DNA of 64,000 nt from Anthoceros angustus (GCA_010909165.1 MU008212.1:62001-126000), one strand, 5' to 3'; positions 1-14,092 are shown, counted from the stretch's first letter. Program-made: numbers and translations. Notes: generated by a model from the letters alone, not told the origin.

Positions 1-1061
1 CTACGATGTTGCTTGCAGTCCGGTGGGATTTGGGCAGGTCTCATTCCCTCGCCGTATCAATAATCGAATCGTCCAGAAGCCAGCGTACAGAACCACTATG
101 AAAAAAAAAAAGCCATCGTCAAGGACTTTAAAACCTGGATCCTTGATCCATTATGACAGGTAGTGTATGTATATTCGTAGCTGACAGCATTGGAGTAGGG
201 ACCTGGGGAGGGCGGTGTTCGGGATAGGCACGCCGGACTCCCTTGTGCGACTTCTTGAGCGTAGGACGTATAAACTTTGATAGATGTAGTGGATTATATT
301 AAATTTAATATATTAAATGGTAGGTTTGGGAGTCGATGTTAGATGGGAGCGGGGCGGTGGGAGAGAGTGGAATATCTGAATACACCTGAGAGAGAATGAA
401 GGCGGAGGCGAACGGGGGGAATGGATGGGAGGAGTCGGGTCCGGGATGAATGCGCGTACATTGTGCTATTTATGGAATGGTTTAACCTGGAGGCCGGGCT
501 GGAGATGATATCGGCGCTGAGTGGCCAGGTTGACCCATCCCCGTTTTCCATCGCACTTGCTGTTGCTGCCAGTGCCGAGCCGACGACGAGGCTGGCTAGG
601 GCCGAAGGTGTCGACTCGGGCCCGTCCCTTCGTACCACCTTCCGCCTGCTGGCCGCTGCTTCGTGCGCCTGCCCGCCTGTGTGTGTTGTGTGTGTCTTTG
701 GGAGAGACTGCCTCGTCTGCAGATCCTGCAGGGCATTATTCACATCGAGACGGGACCGGACGACCCCACCCTCTTCGTGTCGCAGATCACATCGAACTGT
801 GCCATCACCGTCTCGTCCACTCCGAGCTGTGTGAGAGCGGAGATGAGATGAGGTGAGGTTTTGTGGGCGATAGAGAGGTTTGTGGGCGGTAAGAGATAGC
901 CTTCCCGTATGCTGCTGGCAGGCCCGGTTGAGCGGCAGGAGGCGGAGGAGTACCTGGGCAAATGCGGTGCCTCGGCTCCTGCTGCTGCTGCTGCCGTGCG
1001 GGAGGAGGAGGGGCGGGAAGACAAGCAGGTGGGGTGGCGAAGATGACAAAGTTGGGTCGCC
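1..1061. other. 5' flank of the CDPK gene, no gene recognised
   Basis: This stretch carries no open frame that resembles a known protein. It contains an AT-rich patch near 293-318 with a short palindrome (TTAATATATTAA), then GC-rich DNA leading to the CDPK start. The promoter and 5' untranslated region of the kinase should lie here, but no TATA box at a convincing distance can be named. The ATG at 1062 sits in a strong context (GTCGCCATGG). Confidence 0.5.
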
Positions 1062-3944
<2,883 letters not shown>

Positions 3945-5255
3945 AAGGTGTTCTCGGTTGTTTGAAATAGATGCGCTCGGTATCCCCTTACAGTCGTACA
4001 ACCATATTCATGGGCTCAAGGAGTTCCCATGCTCTGCACCTCGTATAGTTGCACAGCCGTATTCATGTGCTCAATTAGTTTCCCCTATCGTCATGTCTCT
4101 TGAAAGCTGCATGTTGTGTATACTTTGATTCGTTGGTAACGGGAGCGAACTCTGAAGGCTCTGAAGTTTTGAACCCTTCGCGCCGAAACCTAAAACGAAG
4201 GCCGTGAAACGTAAAACTGCACATACACAATTTGTTAGGGCCTTTAAGAGTATTGTCCATCAGTTGGATACATTCTTGCAGTTGATGGGATTTGTTGATG
4301 CCTGTTTTCTTAGATCTCTAAAAATTAAGAGCCTAACTTACAGTAACAAGATATTTAGAAATACGGGCAAGCGTAAGAGCTGCGCAAAACCAAAAATCAC
4401 AAAAGTCATGGTAATGCTAGCTGAAGAGCCTTTCAAATGTCCACTTTGCGATCTTGAAACAGTGTATTATATCTTGAACAAGAAGACAAATAAGGTTAAA
4501 GCCATGTACGACGCTCGTGAAAAATATTTTGAGAATGAGATTCCTAACTTAAGCATGCAAATCGATGTCTAACGTAGCTAGGTTGACACGGTCCAAGGAG
4601 ACGGTGAGAAAGCGAAACTCATTATTTTGTTGGACTAGGCTAGTATTTGCATTTTCCTCGTCACGCTTGATTTGTGAACAGTTTGGACATATATATATGT
4701 TTTGGATTTGATTAAAGTTTTTTGAAATAAGTTATTCTAAAACATTAGTGGGTTGCTCCACAAATCAGCTGAAAATGCCAAGAAGGGGAAGAGGGCAACG
4801 ACCAAAAAGTGATCTTCATGTTTGAGTAAGTAAAAGAATAATCACTTGGCATATTGAGGAAGCATATAACATGTCTCACAAGGCACGCAGGAATAGTGCC
4901 AGGAATACAGTACACAGCACCATCTCCAAGACCAAATTGTGCCTTCTTAGAAATTGTATTTATATCAACCATAATTACAACTGTTTCGTGCTTGTGCACT
5001 TCTTAAGTGTGTGTGAATTTGTGTTAACTACCTTTCTAGAAGGTGGATAAGCCCTAATGCTGTAACAAGGCCTACTCCGTTTCTGACATGTCACCTTTTC
5101 GTTCCCGATCTGTTTACCGTTCTATTGCGGCTCCGTTGCTACCCTAATCCCTGACAGCTACTCCATCGTTCGCTATGAGCTTCCATATCTCCTTCTTTTG
5201 ATCCACTCTAGTACACTGAGATCTTCAAAAGACATCGCAACAGATCGATTGATAG
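3945..5255. other. CDPK 3' flank, no recognised gene
   Basis: The 3' untranslated region of the kinase should begin here. A 122-codon open frame at 4204-4572 (+) is AT-rich and has a lone CPLC motif, but it resembles no family I know and has no second zinc-binding pair. A minus-strand frame at 4745-4999 is likewise unrecognised. I see no RNA gene or mobile element. Confidence 0.35.
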
Positions 5256-5267
5256 GCTTTGATACCA
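5256..5267 (-). other. Degenerate LTR-retrotransposon primer-binding site
   Basis: Read on the minus strand this is TGGTATCAAAGC, one mismatch from the plant Copia primer site TGGTATCAGAGC, which is complementary to initiator tRNA-Met. Two bases to its right the plus strand begins TGTGAGC, a possible LTR edge (TG start). No paired LTR or pol gene was found nearby, so this would be a remnant. Confidence 0.4.
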
Positions 5268-5269
5268 AA

Positions 5270-6384
5270 TGTGAGCGCACATGACGAGGGCCTTGACCGC
5301 AAGCGAGGCGAGGGGGCATGAACAAGAGAGTCATCTTGATCTTGGCGCGTAAGACTTGTAGCCCCGCGGCTTGGTCCATGTCAATGTCCAATTTGTGTAA
5401 CCCGAGGTTCTTGACTATGGTTTGCTAACTATGCACTAGTTAGTTAACCTAGGCTAGCATAACTATGGTTAGCGTGTGCCCAGCATCTATCTTCCAATCT
5501 GGCCAGCTGATATGGCAGAGCTCGCCTCAAATCGGCGGGAGACGTCCTTGCACGAGGTTGCAGACATTGTAGCATCCTGCACATTCTGCCACATGTAGAG
5601 AGGGTCCTTCCCTCCCAGCTCAAGCTGAGCCTACAAACACTACTACAATTTGACGGGCAATAAGACGTGGTACATGACACGTTTGAGAGGACGTTTTAAC
5701 TGCGTTGTAAAGTTAAGACAAACTTGAGCATTTGATACGTCCTGCTTGCTTGTCTCTCCTCGCAAACGATGCCGACACTGTGCGTTTCACCCTACGTCTT
5801 TCAGCACTCAAGTCCGGTCACCATGTCGACGGGGCGGGCACAACAAACCCGTGGTAGCCGGGAATAACATGACAAGGGCCGCAAACCCAACGGTCATGCT
5901 CAGGAGTCAAACGCTCAAACCAACGGGCACCTTGTCGAGATAGGCCCGTGACTGCTAATGGATTGGTGAGAATGAGTGTGCAACCAGGCGAGGACTCGCA
6001 ACATCTTCCAGCTGGGCCCCTGCTTTTGCGAAAGCAACGCCCAACGCTTGCCTACCCTTCCCCGTCACCATGTCCGCTCCCCGAAGGAACAAAGACATCC
6101 CAGAAATCCCTTGCCCTTGCCCTGCTTGCAAGCCACGAAATCGGAAAGCCCGCGCCGACATCTCGAGGAGGCATGTCATCCATCATGCACGATACGCGCA
6201 CAGGTGAGGCAAAGGGTGTTCGACCGCTGTTTTCTTCTGCACTAGCGGGGTTGAAGTCCGGCAGTAAGGGCTATGTTCATCATTGACTTCCAACTGTGTG
6301 TAGCTCCTTCGATCAGGCCGGCCTCTCCCACCGCTATACCTAGCCGCTGATGCTGACGAAGACGCGCCAAGCGCCGACCTGGAT
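5270..6384. other. Unrecognised intergenic DNA, possible LTR remnant
   Basis: No coding region is recognised. The left part may be the remains of an LTR next to the primer-site relic. From about 6385 an open frame begins that runs into the CACTA transposase remnant, but its first roughly 40 codons match nothing I know. Confidence 0.3.
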
Positions 6385-6506
6385 GTGGGTGAACACGGCA
6401 ACATTCCAGCAGACGGGTTTGTGTCCGATGTAGCAGATGGATGCGCCCACGAGTCGGGCGGCATTACCGACACAGATGGGACTGGTGGGGATGGAGATGA
6501 GGCCTT

Positions 6507-7093
6507 CCCACCCTACCTTCAGGATCCTAGTAGACCGGATTCGTTCATCGCATTGGAGCAGGAGGCAAGCATTCCATTGTGGGAATGCACCCTGCCTGAG
6601 AAATCTCAGCAGAGCAGGCTGAGCGCTATCCTTGCGCTCTTGTTCATACAAGAGCGCTTTCATATCTCCGACTCAGCAATGTCGGCAATATTTGCCATCC
6701 TCTCCTCCACTCTTCTCCCTTCGGGAAATTCCATGCCCGGTAGCCACCAGGAGGCTCGGCAGAACCTCATGGGTTGAGTCGACTGCTGCGGATCGATTGT
6801 CAGGTGCGAAACTGCTGCCTATTTCGGGGAGCATGCCGAGACCCACTGCTTTTTGTGGTGAGCCGCGCTTCGAGCAATGTGTCTCTGGCAACACAGTTCC
6901 CCGGAAGACAATGTGGCACTTCCCTATCCTTGAGCGATCATGAGGCTCTTTTCGCGGAGACTGCGGAGCTCACTTTGTGGGCATCCCACAGAAGTGTAGA
7001 TGGGAAAATCGCATCTGGCCGATACTCCTTGGAAGGCTTGATGGAGTGGATGGGTTTGGCGAGGCGAACATTCGCTTCTTTAATTTGTCGACG
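6507..7093 (+). pseudogene. CACTA (En/Spm) transposase Tnp2, N-terminal part, decayed copy A
   Basis: Conceptual translation in two frames gives the region that precedes and begins the Tnp2 transposase domain of plant CACTA elements: a helical stretch (FHISDSAMSAIFAILSSTLL), LPSGNSMPGSHQEA, then pieces of the Cys-rich segment, the TVPRK..WHFP region and the region with AELTLWASHRSVDGK. The frame is broken near 6775 and again near 6940. The same peptide is continuous in copy B. The zinc-type Cys pair seen in copy B (CLFCGE) is lost here by a deletion. This is a fragment without its own 3' half. Confidence 0.65.
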
Positions 7094-8325
7094 GGAACAC
7101 GATAATTTTGAAGGGGTTAATAATCAAGGGTTTTCCGCAAATAATCTCGAAGGGGTTTTCCATAAATAATCTACGAAGGGGTTTTGATGGGCCCTAAAAC
7201 AGCTTTTGAAGGCATTCGGAAAACAACTCAAAAAGGGTGTCACCAAAAAGTTACTACTTTCCATCTAGCAATGTTTGTGTCGAATGGTGGTCGCAACTCG
7301 AACCTAGGGAATGATGCAAAGTAGGAACGGTGAGGAAGGCCGTTCTGCCGCAGACGATCAGAACTCGCTTTTGGGATGGAAATGTGGTTTTGTTATGACA
7401 CCACAAAAGCCACATGTGGTATTTCCTAACACGAAACATCGAACCGGACTTACAACATTAACTCGGGACCCCGGAAAACGAGATTTCGCCACTCATCCCG
7501 AGTTCAATCCATCGTCATCACTTGGTCCGACTTCTCCTCCATTGTCATCACTATCTTCGACACTTTCACTCGCAGTTGTATGAAGCCACGCAACTCGCAG
7601 AGCTTATCCCTTATCGCTTTTTGTCCACCGCATGATGTTTCGTCGTTCAACACAAACCCATAACAGATGACGTTTCATTCACAAATACCTCTGTATGTTT
7701 TTAGGTAATGGATCTTATTCCCTTTTTCCTCGGCATTGGACGGATGGGTTACCACTCGCGGACTATGTGTTCCCGCATATCTCCCTTCATACGCATCTAT
7801 GTGCTCGGTCCGATACTAGTGGATAAGAAAGTGAGGTCGTGGTGCGTTTAGCTTCACGTCAATGACCTCCCCAATCCGAATGGCCTGTATGCATGTCCGT
7901 ATTGCACGCTCCAAAACATCCTCTCGGTTCGTTATGTCCCCATTCATCGTGCCATTTCCAGATTGCCTTCCCGCATTTTGATATGCCCCAAATACATATC
8001 ACTGTGGAGGTCCCTCAATAATGCCTCATCTAGCAAAGCTTCATCCGCACTTGAAGTGGTCAGTCAGTATGATCCACTTCGCACGTGAAAACCACTTCCA
8101 AGGACGTAGCACTAGCCCAATGTTATTCTCCACAACGATAGCAATCTCCTTCCGGTCCACCCAAAGGCTTCCCACCACTTATACTCTTCAACAATCACCT
8201 ATGGACGCAAATCTTTTAACCCTTCCCGCAAATGGGCCACACCTTCCATCGGTGATAGGATACCGTTCCTTCTTGTCCCCCTAGCTTCACCATGCACCGT
8301 AGGATGGTGCTAAGGAGGCGCCGGC
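7094..8325. mobile_element. Left part of the TIR element, duplicated with copy A
   Basis: It begins with the same terminal sequence as the complete insertion at 9039 (GAACACGATAATTTTGAAGG at 7095-7114) and then follows its left half. It has no right end: it runs into the minisatellite and then into copy B. It is therefore a by-product of the tandem duplication and not an independent insertion. Confidence 0.6.
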
Positions 8326-8425
8326 CGGCCGGCCGGCGCCTCCCCATGTCTGCTCATGGGCGCCCGGCGGCGCGCCTCCCCTAACACACCGCCCATGGGC
8401 GCCGGCCGGCCGGCGCCTCCCCTAA
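8318..8425. repeat. GGCGCC/GGCCGGCC-rich minisatellite, short array
   Basis: The tract contains a perfect 24-base palindrome built from GGCGCC and GGCCGGCC, followed by units of the form CCCCTAACACACCGCCCATGG plus GGCCGGCC. The same unit makes up the longer array at 10222-10590. It separates duplication copies A and B. Confidence 0.8.
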
Positions 8426-10240
8426 CACACCCTACCTTCGTGGATCCTAGTAGACCGGATTCGCTCATCGCATTGGAGCGGAGGCAAGCATTCCATTGTG
8501 GGAATGCACCGCCTCGAGAAATCTCGCCAGAGCGGTGGCGCTATCCTTGCGCTCTTGTTCATACAAGAGCGCTTTCATATCTCCGACTCAGCAATGTCGG
8601 CAATATTTGCCATCCTCTCCTCCACTCTTCTCCCTTCGGGAAATTCCATGCCCGGTAGCCACCAGGAGGCTCGGCAGAACCTCATGCGGGTTGGTCAGAC
8701 CGCGCGGCGGATCGATTGCTGTGTGCGAAACTGCTGCCTATTTCGGGGGGAGCATGCTGGGGAGACTGCCTGCCTGTTTTGTGGTGAGCCGCGCTTCGAG
8801 CAATGTGTCTCTGGCAACACAGTTCCCCGGAAGACAATGTGGCACTTCCCTATCCTTGAGCGACTGCGGAGGCTCTTTTCCAGTGCAGAGACCGCGGCAG
8901 AGCTCACTTTGTGGGCATCCCACAGAAGTGTAGATGGGAAAATGCGCATCCTGGCTGATACTCCAGCTTGGAAACAGCTTGATGGAGTGGATGGGTTTGG
9001 CCGCGAGGACAGGAACATTCGGCTTATGTTTGTACCGACGAACACGATAATTTTGAAGGGGTTAATCTCAAGGGTTTTCCGCAAATAATCTCTCAAGGGG
9101 TTTTGATGGGCCCTAAAACAGCTTTTGAAGGCATTCGGAAAAGCCCAAAAAGGGTGTCACCAAAAGTTACTACTTTCCATCTAGCAATGTTTGTGTCGAA
9201 TGGTGGTCGCAAACCCAACCTAGGGAAATAATGCAAAGTAGGAACGGTGAGGAAGGCCGTTCTGCCGCAGACGATCAGAACTCGCTTTTGGGATGGAAAT
9301 GTGGTTTTGTTATGACACCACAAAAGCCACGACAGGTATTTCCTAACACGTAAACATCAAGAACGGACTTACAACATTAACTCGGGACCCCGAAAACGAG
9401 ATTTCGCCACTCATCCCGAGTTCAATCCATCGTCATCACTTGGTCCTTCTCCTCCATTGTCATCACTATCTTCGCGACACTTTCACTCGCAGTTGTATGA
9501 AGCCACGCAACTCGCAGAGCTTATCCCTTATCGCTTTTTGTCCACCGTGACATACAATGTTTCCGCATGCTCAACACAAACCCATAATAGATGACGTTTC
9601 ATTCACAAATACCCCGTATGTTTTTAGGTAATGGATCTTATTCCCTTTTTCCCAAGACCGGATGGGTTACCACTCGCGGACTATGTGTTCCCGCACATAT
9701 CTCCCTTCATACGCATCTATGTGCTCGGTCCGATACTAGTGGATAAGAAAGTGAGGTCGCAGCGCTTAGCTTCACGTCAATGACCTCCCCAATCCGTAAT
9801 GGCCTGTATGCATGTCCGTATTGCACGGCACGCCGTAAACATCCTCTCGATTATGTCCCCATTCATCCGCCATTTCCAGCTTGCCTTCCCGCATTTTGAT
9901 ATGCCCCAAATACATATCACGCGTGGAGGTCCCTCAATAATGCCTCATCTAGCAAAGCTTCATCCGGCACTTGAAGTGGTCAGATGATCCACTTCGCACG
10001 TGAAAACCACTTCCAAGGACGCTGTAGCACTAGCCCAATGTTATTCTCCACAACGATAGCAATCTCCTTCCGTCCAACAAAGGCTTCCCACCACTTATAC
10101 TCTTCAACACCACCTATGGATGCAAATCTTTTAACCCTTCCAAAATGGGCCACACCTTCCATCGGTGATAGGATACTGCCCTTCTTGTCCCCCTAGCTTC
10201 ACCCGTATGCACCGTAGGATGGTGCAGGAGGCGCCGGCCG
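8424..10240. repeat. Tandem segmental duplication, copy B (about 1.8 kb)
   Basis: This is the second copy of the 6507-8330 segment. Copy B keeps an open Tnp2 N-terminal frame, whereas copy A is broken by short deletions of 1-12 bp. The differences between copies are mainly small indels next to CG dinucleotides. Confidence 0.85.
8498..9038 (+). pseudogene. CACTA (En/Spm) transposase Tnp2, N-terminal part, open copy B
   Basis: One open frame encodes the upstream half of a Tnp2-type transposase. In order it shows a helical block (FHISDSAMSAIFAILSSTLL), LPSGNSMPGSHQEA, a Cys-rich segment ending CLFCGE, TVPRKTMWHFPILERLRRLF, AELTLWASHRSVDGK and DREDRNIRL-like residues. These match the order found in plant CACTA Tnp2 proteins just before the DGFNPFG motif. 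The frame then enters inserted DNA at about 9039. The matching continuation (FGINPSG onward) resumes on the same strand at 11689. The gene is therefore interrupted by a roughly 2.65-kb insertion. The true start codon cannot be fixed. Confidence 0.7.
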
Positions 10241-10590
10241 GCCGCCCCCAAAGATGCTCGCATGGGGCCGGCCGGCCGCCCCTAGCACACCGCCATGGCC
10301 GGCGCCGGCGCCTCCCCTATACCCATGGCCGGCCGCCCCCCAACACGCCCGCGCCGGCCGGCCGGCCGCCGCCTCCCCTAGCACACCGCCCATGGCGCCG
10401 GCCGGCCGCCCCTAGCACACCGCCCATGGGCGCCGGCCGCCGCCCCTAGCACACCGCCCATGCCGGCGCCCAACACGCCATGCCTGCCCATGGCGCCGGC
10501 CGCCCCCAACACGCCATGCCTTGCCCATGGGCGCCGGCCGGCCGCGCCTCACCTGCCCTACCCATGGGCGCCGGCCGGCCGGCGCCCTCC
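10222..10590. repeat. GGCGCCGGCCGGCC minisatellite, long array
   Basis: About 370 bases of imperfect units near 40 bp combine the GC palindrome GGCGCCGGCCGGCC with CCCCTAGCACACCGCCCATGG. GC content is extreme and the tract is rich in self-complementary words, so strong secondary structure in single strands is expected. It lies inside the TIR element. Confidence 0.85.
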
Positions 10591-11120
10591 TCCTAGGCTG
10601 TCTTCCAAAAAATAAATATTTAGCGCCTCAAGAGTAACTCAACCATGGATTGTTGGTCTAGTGTTTGGGAAATAAGTGTAGTAACGAATAGGTTTCGTGT
10701 TCAAACCTCGTGCCTCCTCAATAGTTCAATTTTGTTGATTTTAAGGATGCTTGCATGGGCGCATGGGCAACTAACTTTGTTCATTTTAAGGACGTTGGCA
10801 TTGCCTTAAAGCCCAAGTGGTTGCATTGAGTGCCAGAAGGTTGAAGACCACGACTGGCGACCTTTTGGATGAGGGTCAGCAGACCCTAGATCTTTGTGTG
10901 GATCGACACCGTCAGGCCCAAGAATGATACTATTGAAGACGAGCAAGCAATGGAGGAGAACGACAACTTCGAGGCGGAGGATATGGACCGCCTCGAATAT
11001 GGCGGTGGTACTTGACTCGCGCAAGGCATGGATGAGTCGCCGGCCGCACTCTTGAATGGCTATTGTCGATGCCGATGACCACTTCCTCCTTGATTGTTTG
11101 TTGCAATGTTCTCACGACCA

Positions 11121-11623
11121 CTTAAATGAGACTCCGCTAATGAGTTGTTTTCATTGTGTTCCACCACTTGAAAGTAAAAGTTTTCGGTTGTAATAAACAT
11201 ATGAAAATGGCAGCCCTCTATGCATTCTACTAAAGCATAAGCGGGCCACACCCTCATGCTCCAGTTCTCGGGTGTAGACTTGAAAGTGCATCTTTTATCA
11301 AAGATATGACCTCGGAAAGGGTGTGTGCATTATCAAAGTAGGGCACATATCTTTGTTCTAGGTAAGGTGTTCTTAAATGAGACTCCGCTAGTACAGATTG
11401 TTTTCATTGTGTTCCACCACTTGAAAGTAAAAGTTTTCGGTTGTAATAAACATATGAAAATGGCAGCCCTCTATGCATTCTACTAAACGCAACGGGCCCA
11501 CACCCCATCGGCTCAGTTCTCGGTGTAGACTTGAAAGTGCATCTTTATCAAAGATATGACCTCGTAAAGGGTGTGTGCATTATCAAAGTAGGGCACATAT
11601 GCTGTTCTAGGTAAGGTGTTCTT
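11121..11623. repeat. Tandem duplication of a 251-bp unit (two copies)
   Basis: Copy 1 (11121-11371) and copy 2 (11372-11623) both begin CTTAAATGAGACTCCGCTA and end GTTCTAGGTAAGGTGTTCTT. They differ by small changes concentrated at CG sites. No coding sequence is recognised in the unit. Confidence 0.9.
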
Positions 11624-11688
11624 CGTGACAAGGGGGTGCTGTCTCGGCCGAAGGGGGTCAGTATATCCCCCCCTTCAAAAATTATCAT

Positions 11689-13721
11689 GTTCGGGATAAA
11701 TCCATCCGGTCACAGGTCCTCAGCGTACAGTATCTGGCCAGTTCTACTCATAATCCACAATATACCCCCATGGGTTGGGACCAAGCGACATCGGATTCTC
11801 ATGCCTATCATAGTACCCGGCCCGAAACAGGTTGGCAACATGGACGTGTTTTTGGAGCCTTTGCTGGAAGAGCTCGGCATTCTGTGGAATGGAACCCCCG
11901 TGGTTGATCACTCCAAGCCGGTAGGGCACCCTGACTGTGTTTTCAACATGCGTGGAGCACTGGTCAATGCAATATGTGATTATCCCGGTCTTGGGAGCCT
12001 GTTCGGATTACAAGTACGTGGGTACAGATGTTGTGTAGACTGCGGAGCGGGCTTAGAAGCCCGATGGTCCCAAGGGCTGGACAAGGTTATTTGTGACGGA
12101 CATCGGCGATGGTGTTCATTGCCTGACGATCTTCGGCGGTTGAATTCTTTAACAATGACATGGAATTGAGACCAAGACCTCGATGAGATGAATGCATATG
12201 TGTTAGCTGCCAGCCAAGGCAATGTAGACGGTCATGTGTGGGGTGTGAAGCGGAAATCTGCTTTCTTCAACCACTTGCCGTACCTCGCATCCATCCATAA
12301 GCTATGGCTCAAGGATGTGATGCACGTTGAAGTCAATAACTGCCAGGCATTATGGAAGCTCATTAGTGGCACACTTGACACGCACAATGCAAGGATGGAT
12401 TTGGAGGATTTAGACTCCAAGCCCTGGTTATGGGCTGTATGGGAAAACGAGGAGCCACATTATCCAGTTGCATCCTATGTGTTGCCGCGAGTTGATTTGG
12501 ATGCTATTAAGCTTGAGATATCCCGGATCAAGCCCCCAACCGGGTTTGGATCAAACTTGCATACATGCTTTACTGGACCGAAAGTGACAGGTCTGAAATC
12601 GCACGATTGGCATCTCCTTATGCAGTACTTCCTCCCCATAGCACTCCGAGGTCGATTGGAGGGGAAAGAGTACAATGCCTTTGCTGCACTTAGTGGCATG
12701 TACCGCTGGCTTTGCCAGAAATCAATTACTATTGCTGACATCCCGGGCTGGAAAAGCGAAGTGGTGGACATCATGATCAAACTGGAGAAGCACTTCCCAT
12801 CATGCATTTGCAATCCAATGCAACATCTCATTGTTCATTTGGTAGATGAGGTCGAGAGTCATGGCACAGTCCATGCTAGATGGATGTACCCTATAGAAAG
12901 ACACATGCATGTGCTGAAGCAGTATGTTCGACAGAAAGCTAAGCCTGAAGGCAGTATGTCATCAGGTTATCTTGCGAATAAACCATGTACATCACGGCAG
13001 AGTACCTGAAGGGCAAAGCGCCACAGCATGCCGCGCTTTTTCATTTCGGAGACGACGACCGAAAGTCTGAGGAGCCAATTGGTAAAGCGACGCCACGGAC
13101 ACTGGACCATGACGAACATACCAGACTCCACTGGCACTTTCTTGACCATGAGGCTATGCCGATTCGCCCAATTACCCCGTGTACTGGAAGTTCGGATTGG
13201 CTCGCGTGTGTCCGGAAGGCCGATGGCGACTGCCCGATTACAGTGACATATGCAGCATCATTAGTGGTCCGAAGTTAACCCTGAACACGTACCGCGGGTT
13301 GGACACCAGAGGCTTTCACTACCGGACAATGACAGCAAATGCAACGCGCAGTGCCACCCAGGATTGTTGGGTCGGTGGAAAGTTCGGCCGGGGAAAGGGC
13401 GAGTCCCAGTATTTTGGGAAAATCAAAGATATCCTCGACGTCGAATTTGATGTGGGGGCGCTTTCGACGTTCATCTTCAACGTCCATTGGTTTCAATGCT
13501 CCACTACGACCAGCCCACCCAGCATGACCGATGATTTCAGCGGATTCAAGAGCGTGGACACCAATAAACCATATAGATATGGCAGGAATAGGCGGATGGG
13601 TCCCTTCAGTTTTCCAGTGCACTTAACGCAGGCTCTGGCTCATCCAGATGTGATGCCCAATCACGAAGGCTTGTTCATTTGCACAGAAATTCCATCCAGG
13701 TGGGACTCTGAGCTGGAATAA
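11689..13721 (+). pseudogene. CACTA (En/Spm) transposase Tnp2, C-terminal part with DUF4218 and DUF4216-like regions
   Basis: The second half of the Tnp2 gene resumes with FGINPSGHRSS (family DGFNPFG) and continues with YSIWPVLLIIHNIPPW, GPKQVGNMDVFLEPLLEEL and GHRRW, the core of the Tnp2 transposase domain. A TGA at 12167-12169 interrupts it, but the same frame continues to 13009. That stretch carries a DUF4218-like region (LKSHDWHLLMQYFLPIALRG, KLEKHFPS, HARWMYPIERHM). A frameshift near 12985-13009 leads to a third frame, and another near 13180 to a DUF4216-like end (YFGKIKDILDVEF, VHWFQC, GFKSVDTNK). This Tnp2 - DUF4218 - DUF4216 order is typical of plant CACTA autonomous elements. The copy is broken as written by one stop and at least two frameshifts. 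CACTA termini were not located next to it. Confidence 0.8.
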
Positions 13722-14092
13722 GTGCACCGTGCTGTCATGAATGCTCTGGGCATGCCCTACTGGCATTTAAGGACACCTTGGGGGTGCAGGACAATACGCT
13801 CCGGTGATGCAGTCCAAAGGGCGCAGGACAGTACGCCCCGGTGAGGCAGGACTTCACGCGCCAAAAGGACGTCAGCGTGCAAGTAGCCCAGGCGCAGCGA
13901 AGGGGCTTGAATACTGACATACATCACGGGGATCACTTTGACTAAAGGGAGCCTAGACCACATGGCCATAGCCGGAGTACTCATATCACATGATGTCACT
14001 TCATCGTCCGTGGACTCTTCATTTCGCATGTCTGCTAGTTGAGAGCTATGGACACTCGCGATGGCCAGCTCGGTCGTTGCAACAGACGTCTC
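13722..14092. other. Gap between Tnp2 and the Copia 3' LTR
   Basis: No gene is recognised. Positions 13785-13862 hold two to three imperfect copies of a short unit like GCAGGACAATACGCTCCGGT. The last five bases (GTCTC) are the left target-site duplication of the Copia element. Confidence 0.5.
14088..14092. repeat. Target-site duplication of the Copia element, left
   Basis: GTCTC directly abuts the left LTR and is repeated at 22883-22887 directly after the right LTR. Five bp is the usual size for Copia integrase. Confidence 0.85.

Larger units (their letters stand above)
6507..8330. repeat. Tandem segmental duplication, copy A (about 1.9 kb)
   Basis: This segment is repeated at 8424-10240 in the same orientation, offset about 1.92 kb. 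Both copies begin near the shared sequence CTAGTAGACCGGATTCG and end at the shared string CACCGTAGGATGGTGC next to a GGCCGGCC-rich minisatellite. Each carries the first part of a CACTA Tnp2 gene followed by the left part of a TIR-bounded insertion, so the insertion preceded the duplication. Confidence 0.85.
9039..11693. mobile_element. TIR-bounded insertion (about 2.65 kb) splitting the Tnp2 gene
   Basis: The left end (9039-9061) reads CGAACACGATAATTTTGAAG plus GGG. The right end (11670-11693), read on the opposite strand, is CGAACATGATAATTTTTGAA plus GGGG: one mismatch and one extra T over about 23 bases. The two ends lie exactly where the Tnp2 reading frame breaks and resumes. Inside are a GC-rich minisatellite, a 251-bp tandem repeat and only short frames. 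One of these on minus (9980-10162, with VEEYKWWEAFVGRKE and RPWKWFSRAKW) looks protein-like but is unrecognised. No transposase is visible, so it is probably non-autonomous. No clear target duplication was found, and the superfamily is not assigned. Confidence 0.6.

Noticed and set aside
4204-4572. A 122-codon AT-rich frame with one CPLC motif
   Set aside because: Only one Cys pair, no family resemblance and no splice partners; kept as unrecognised flank.
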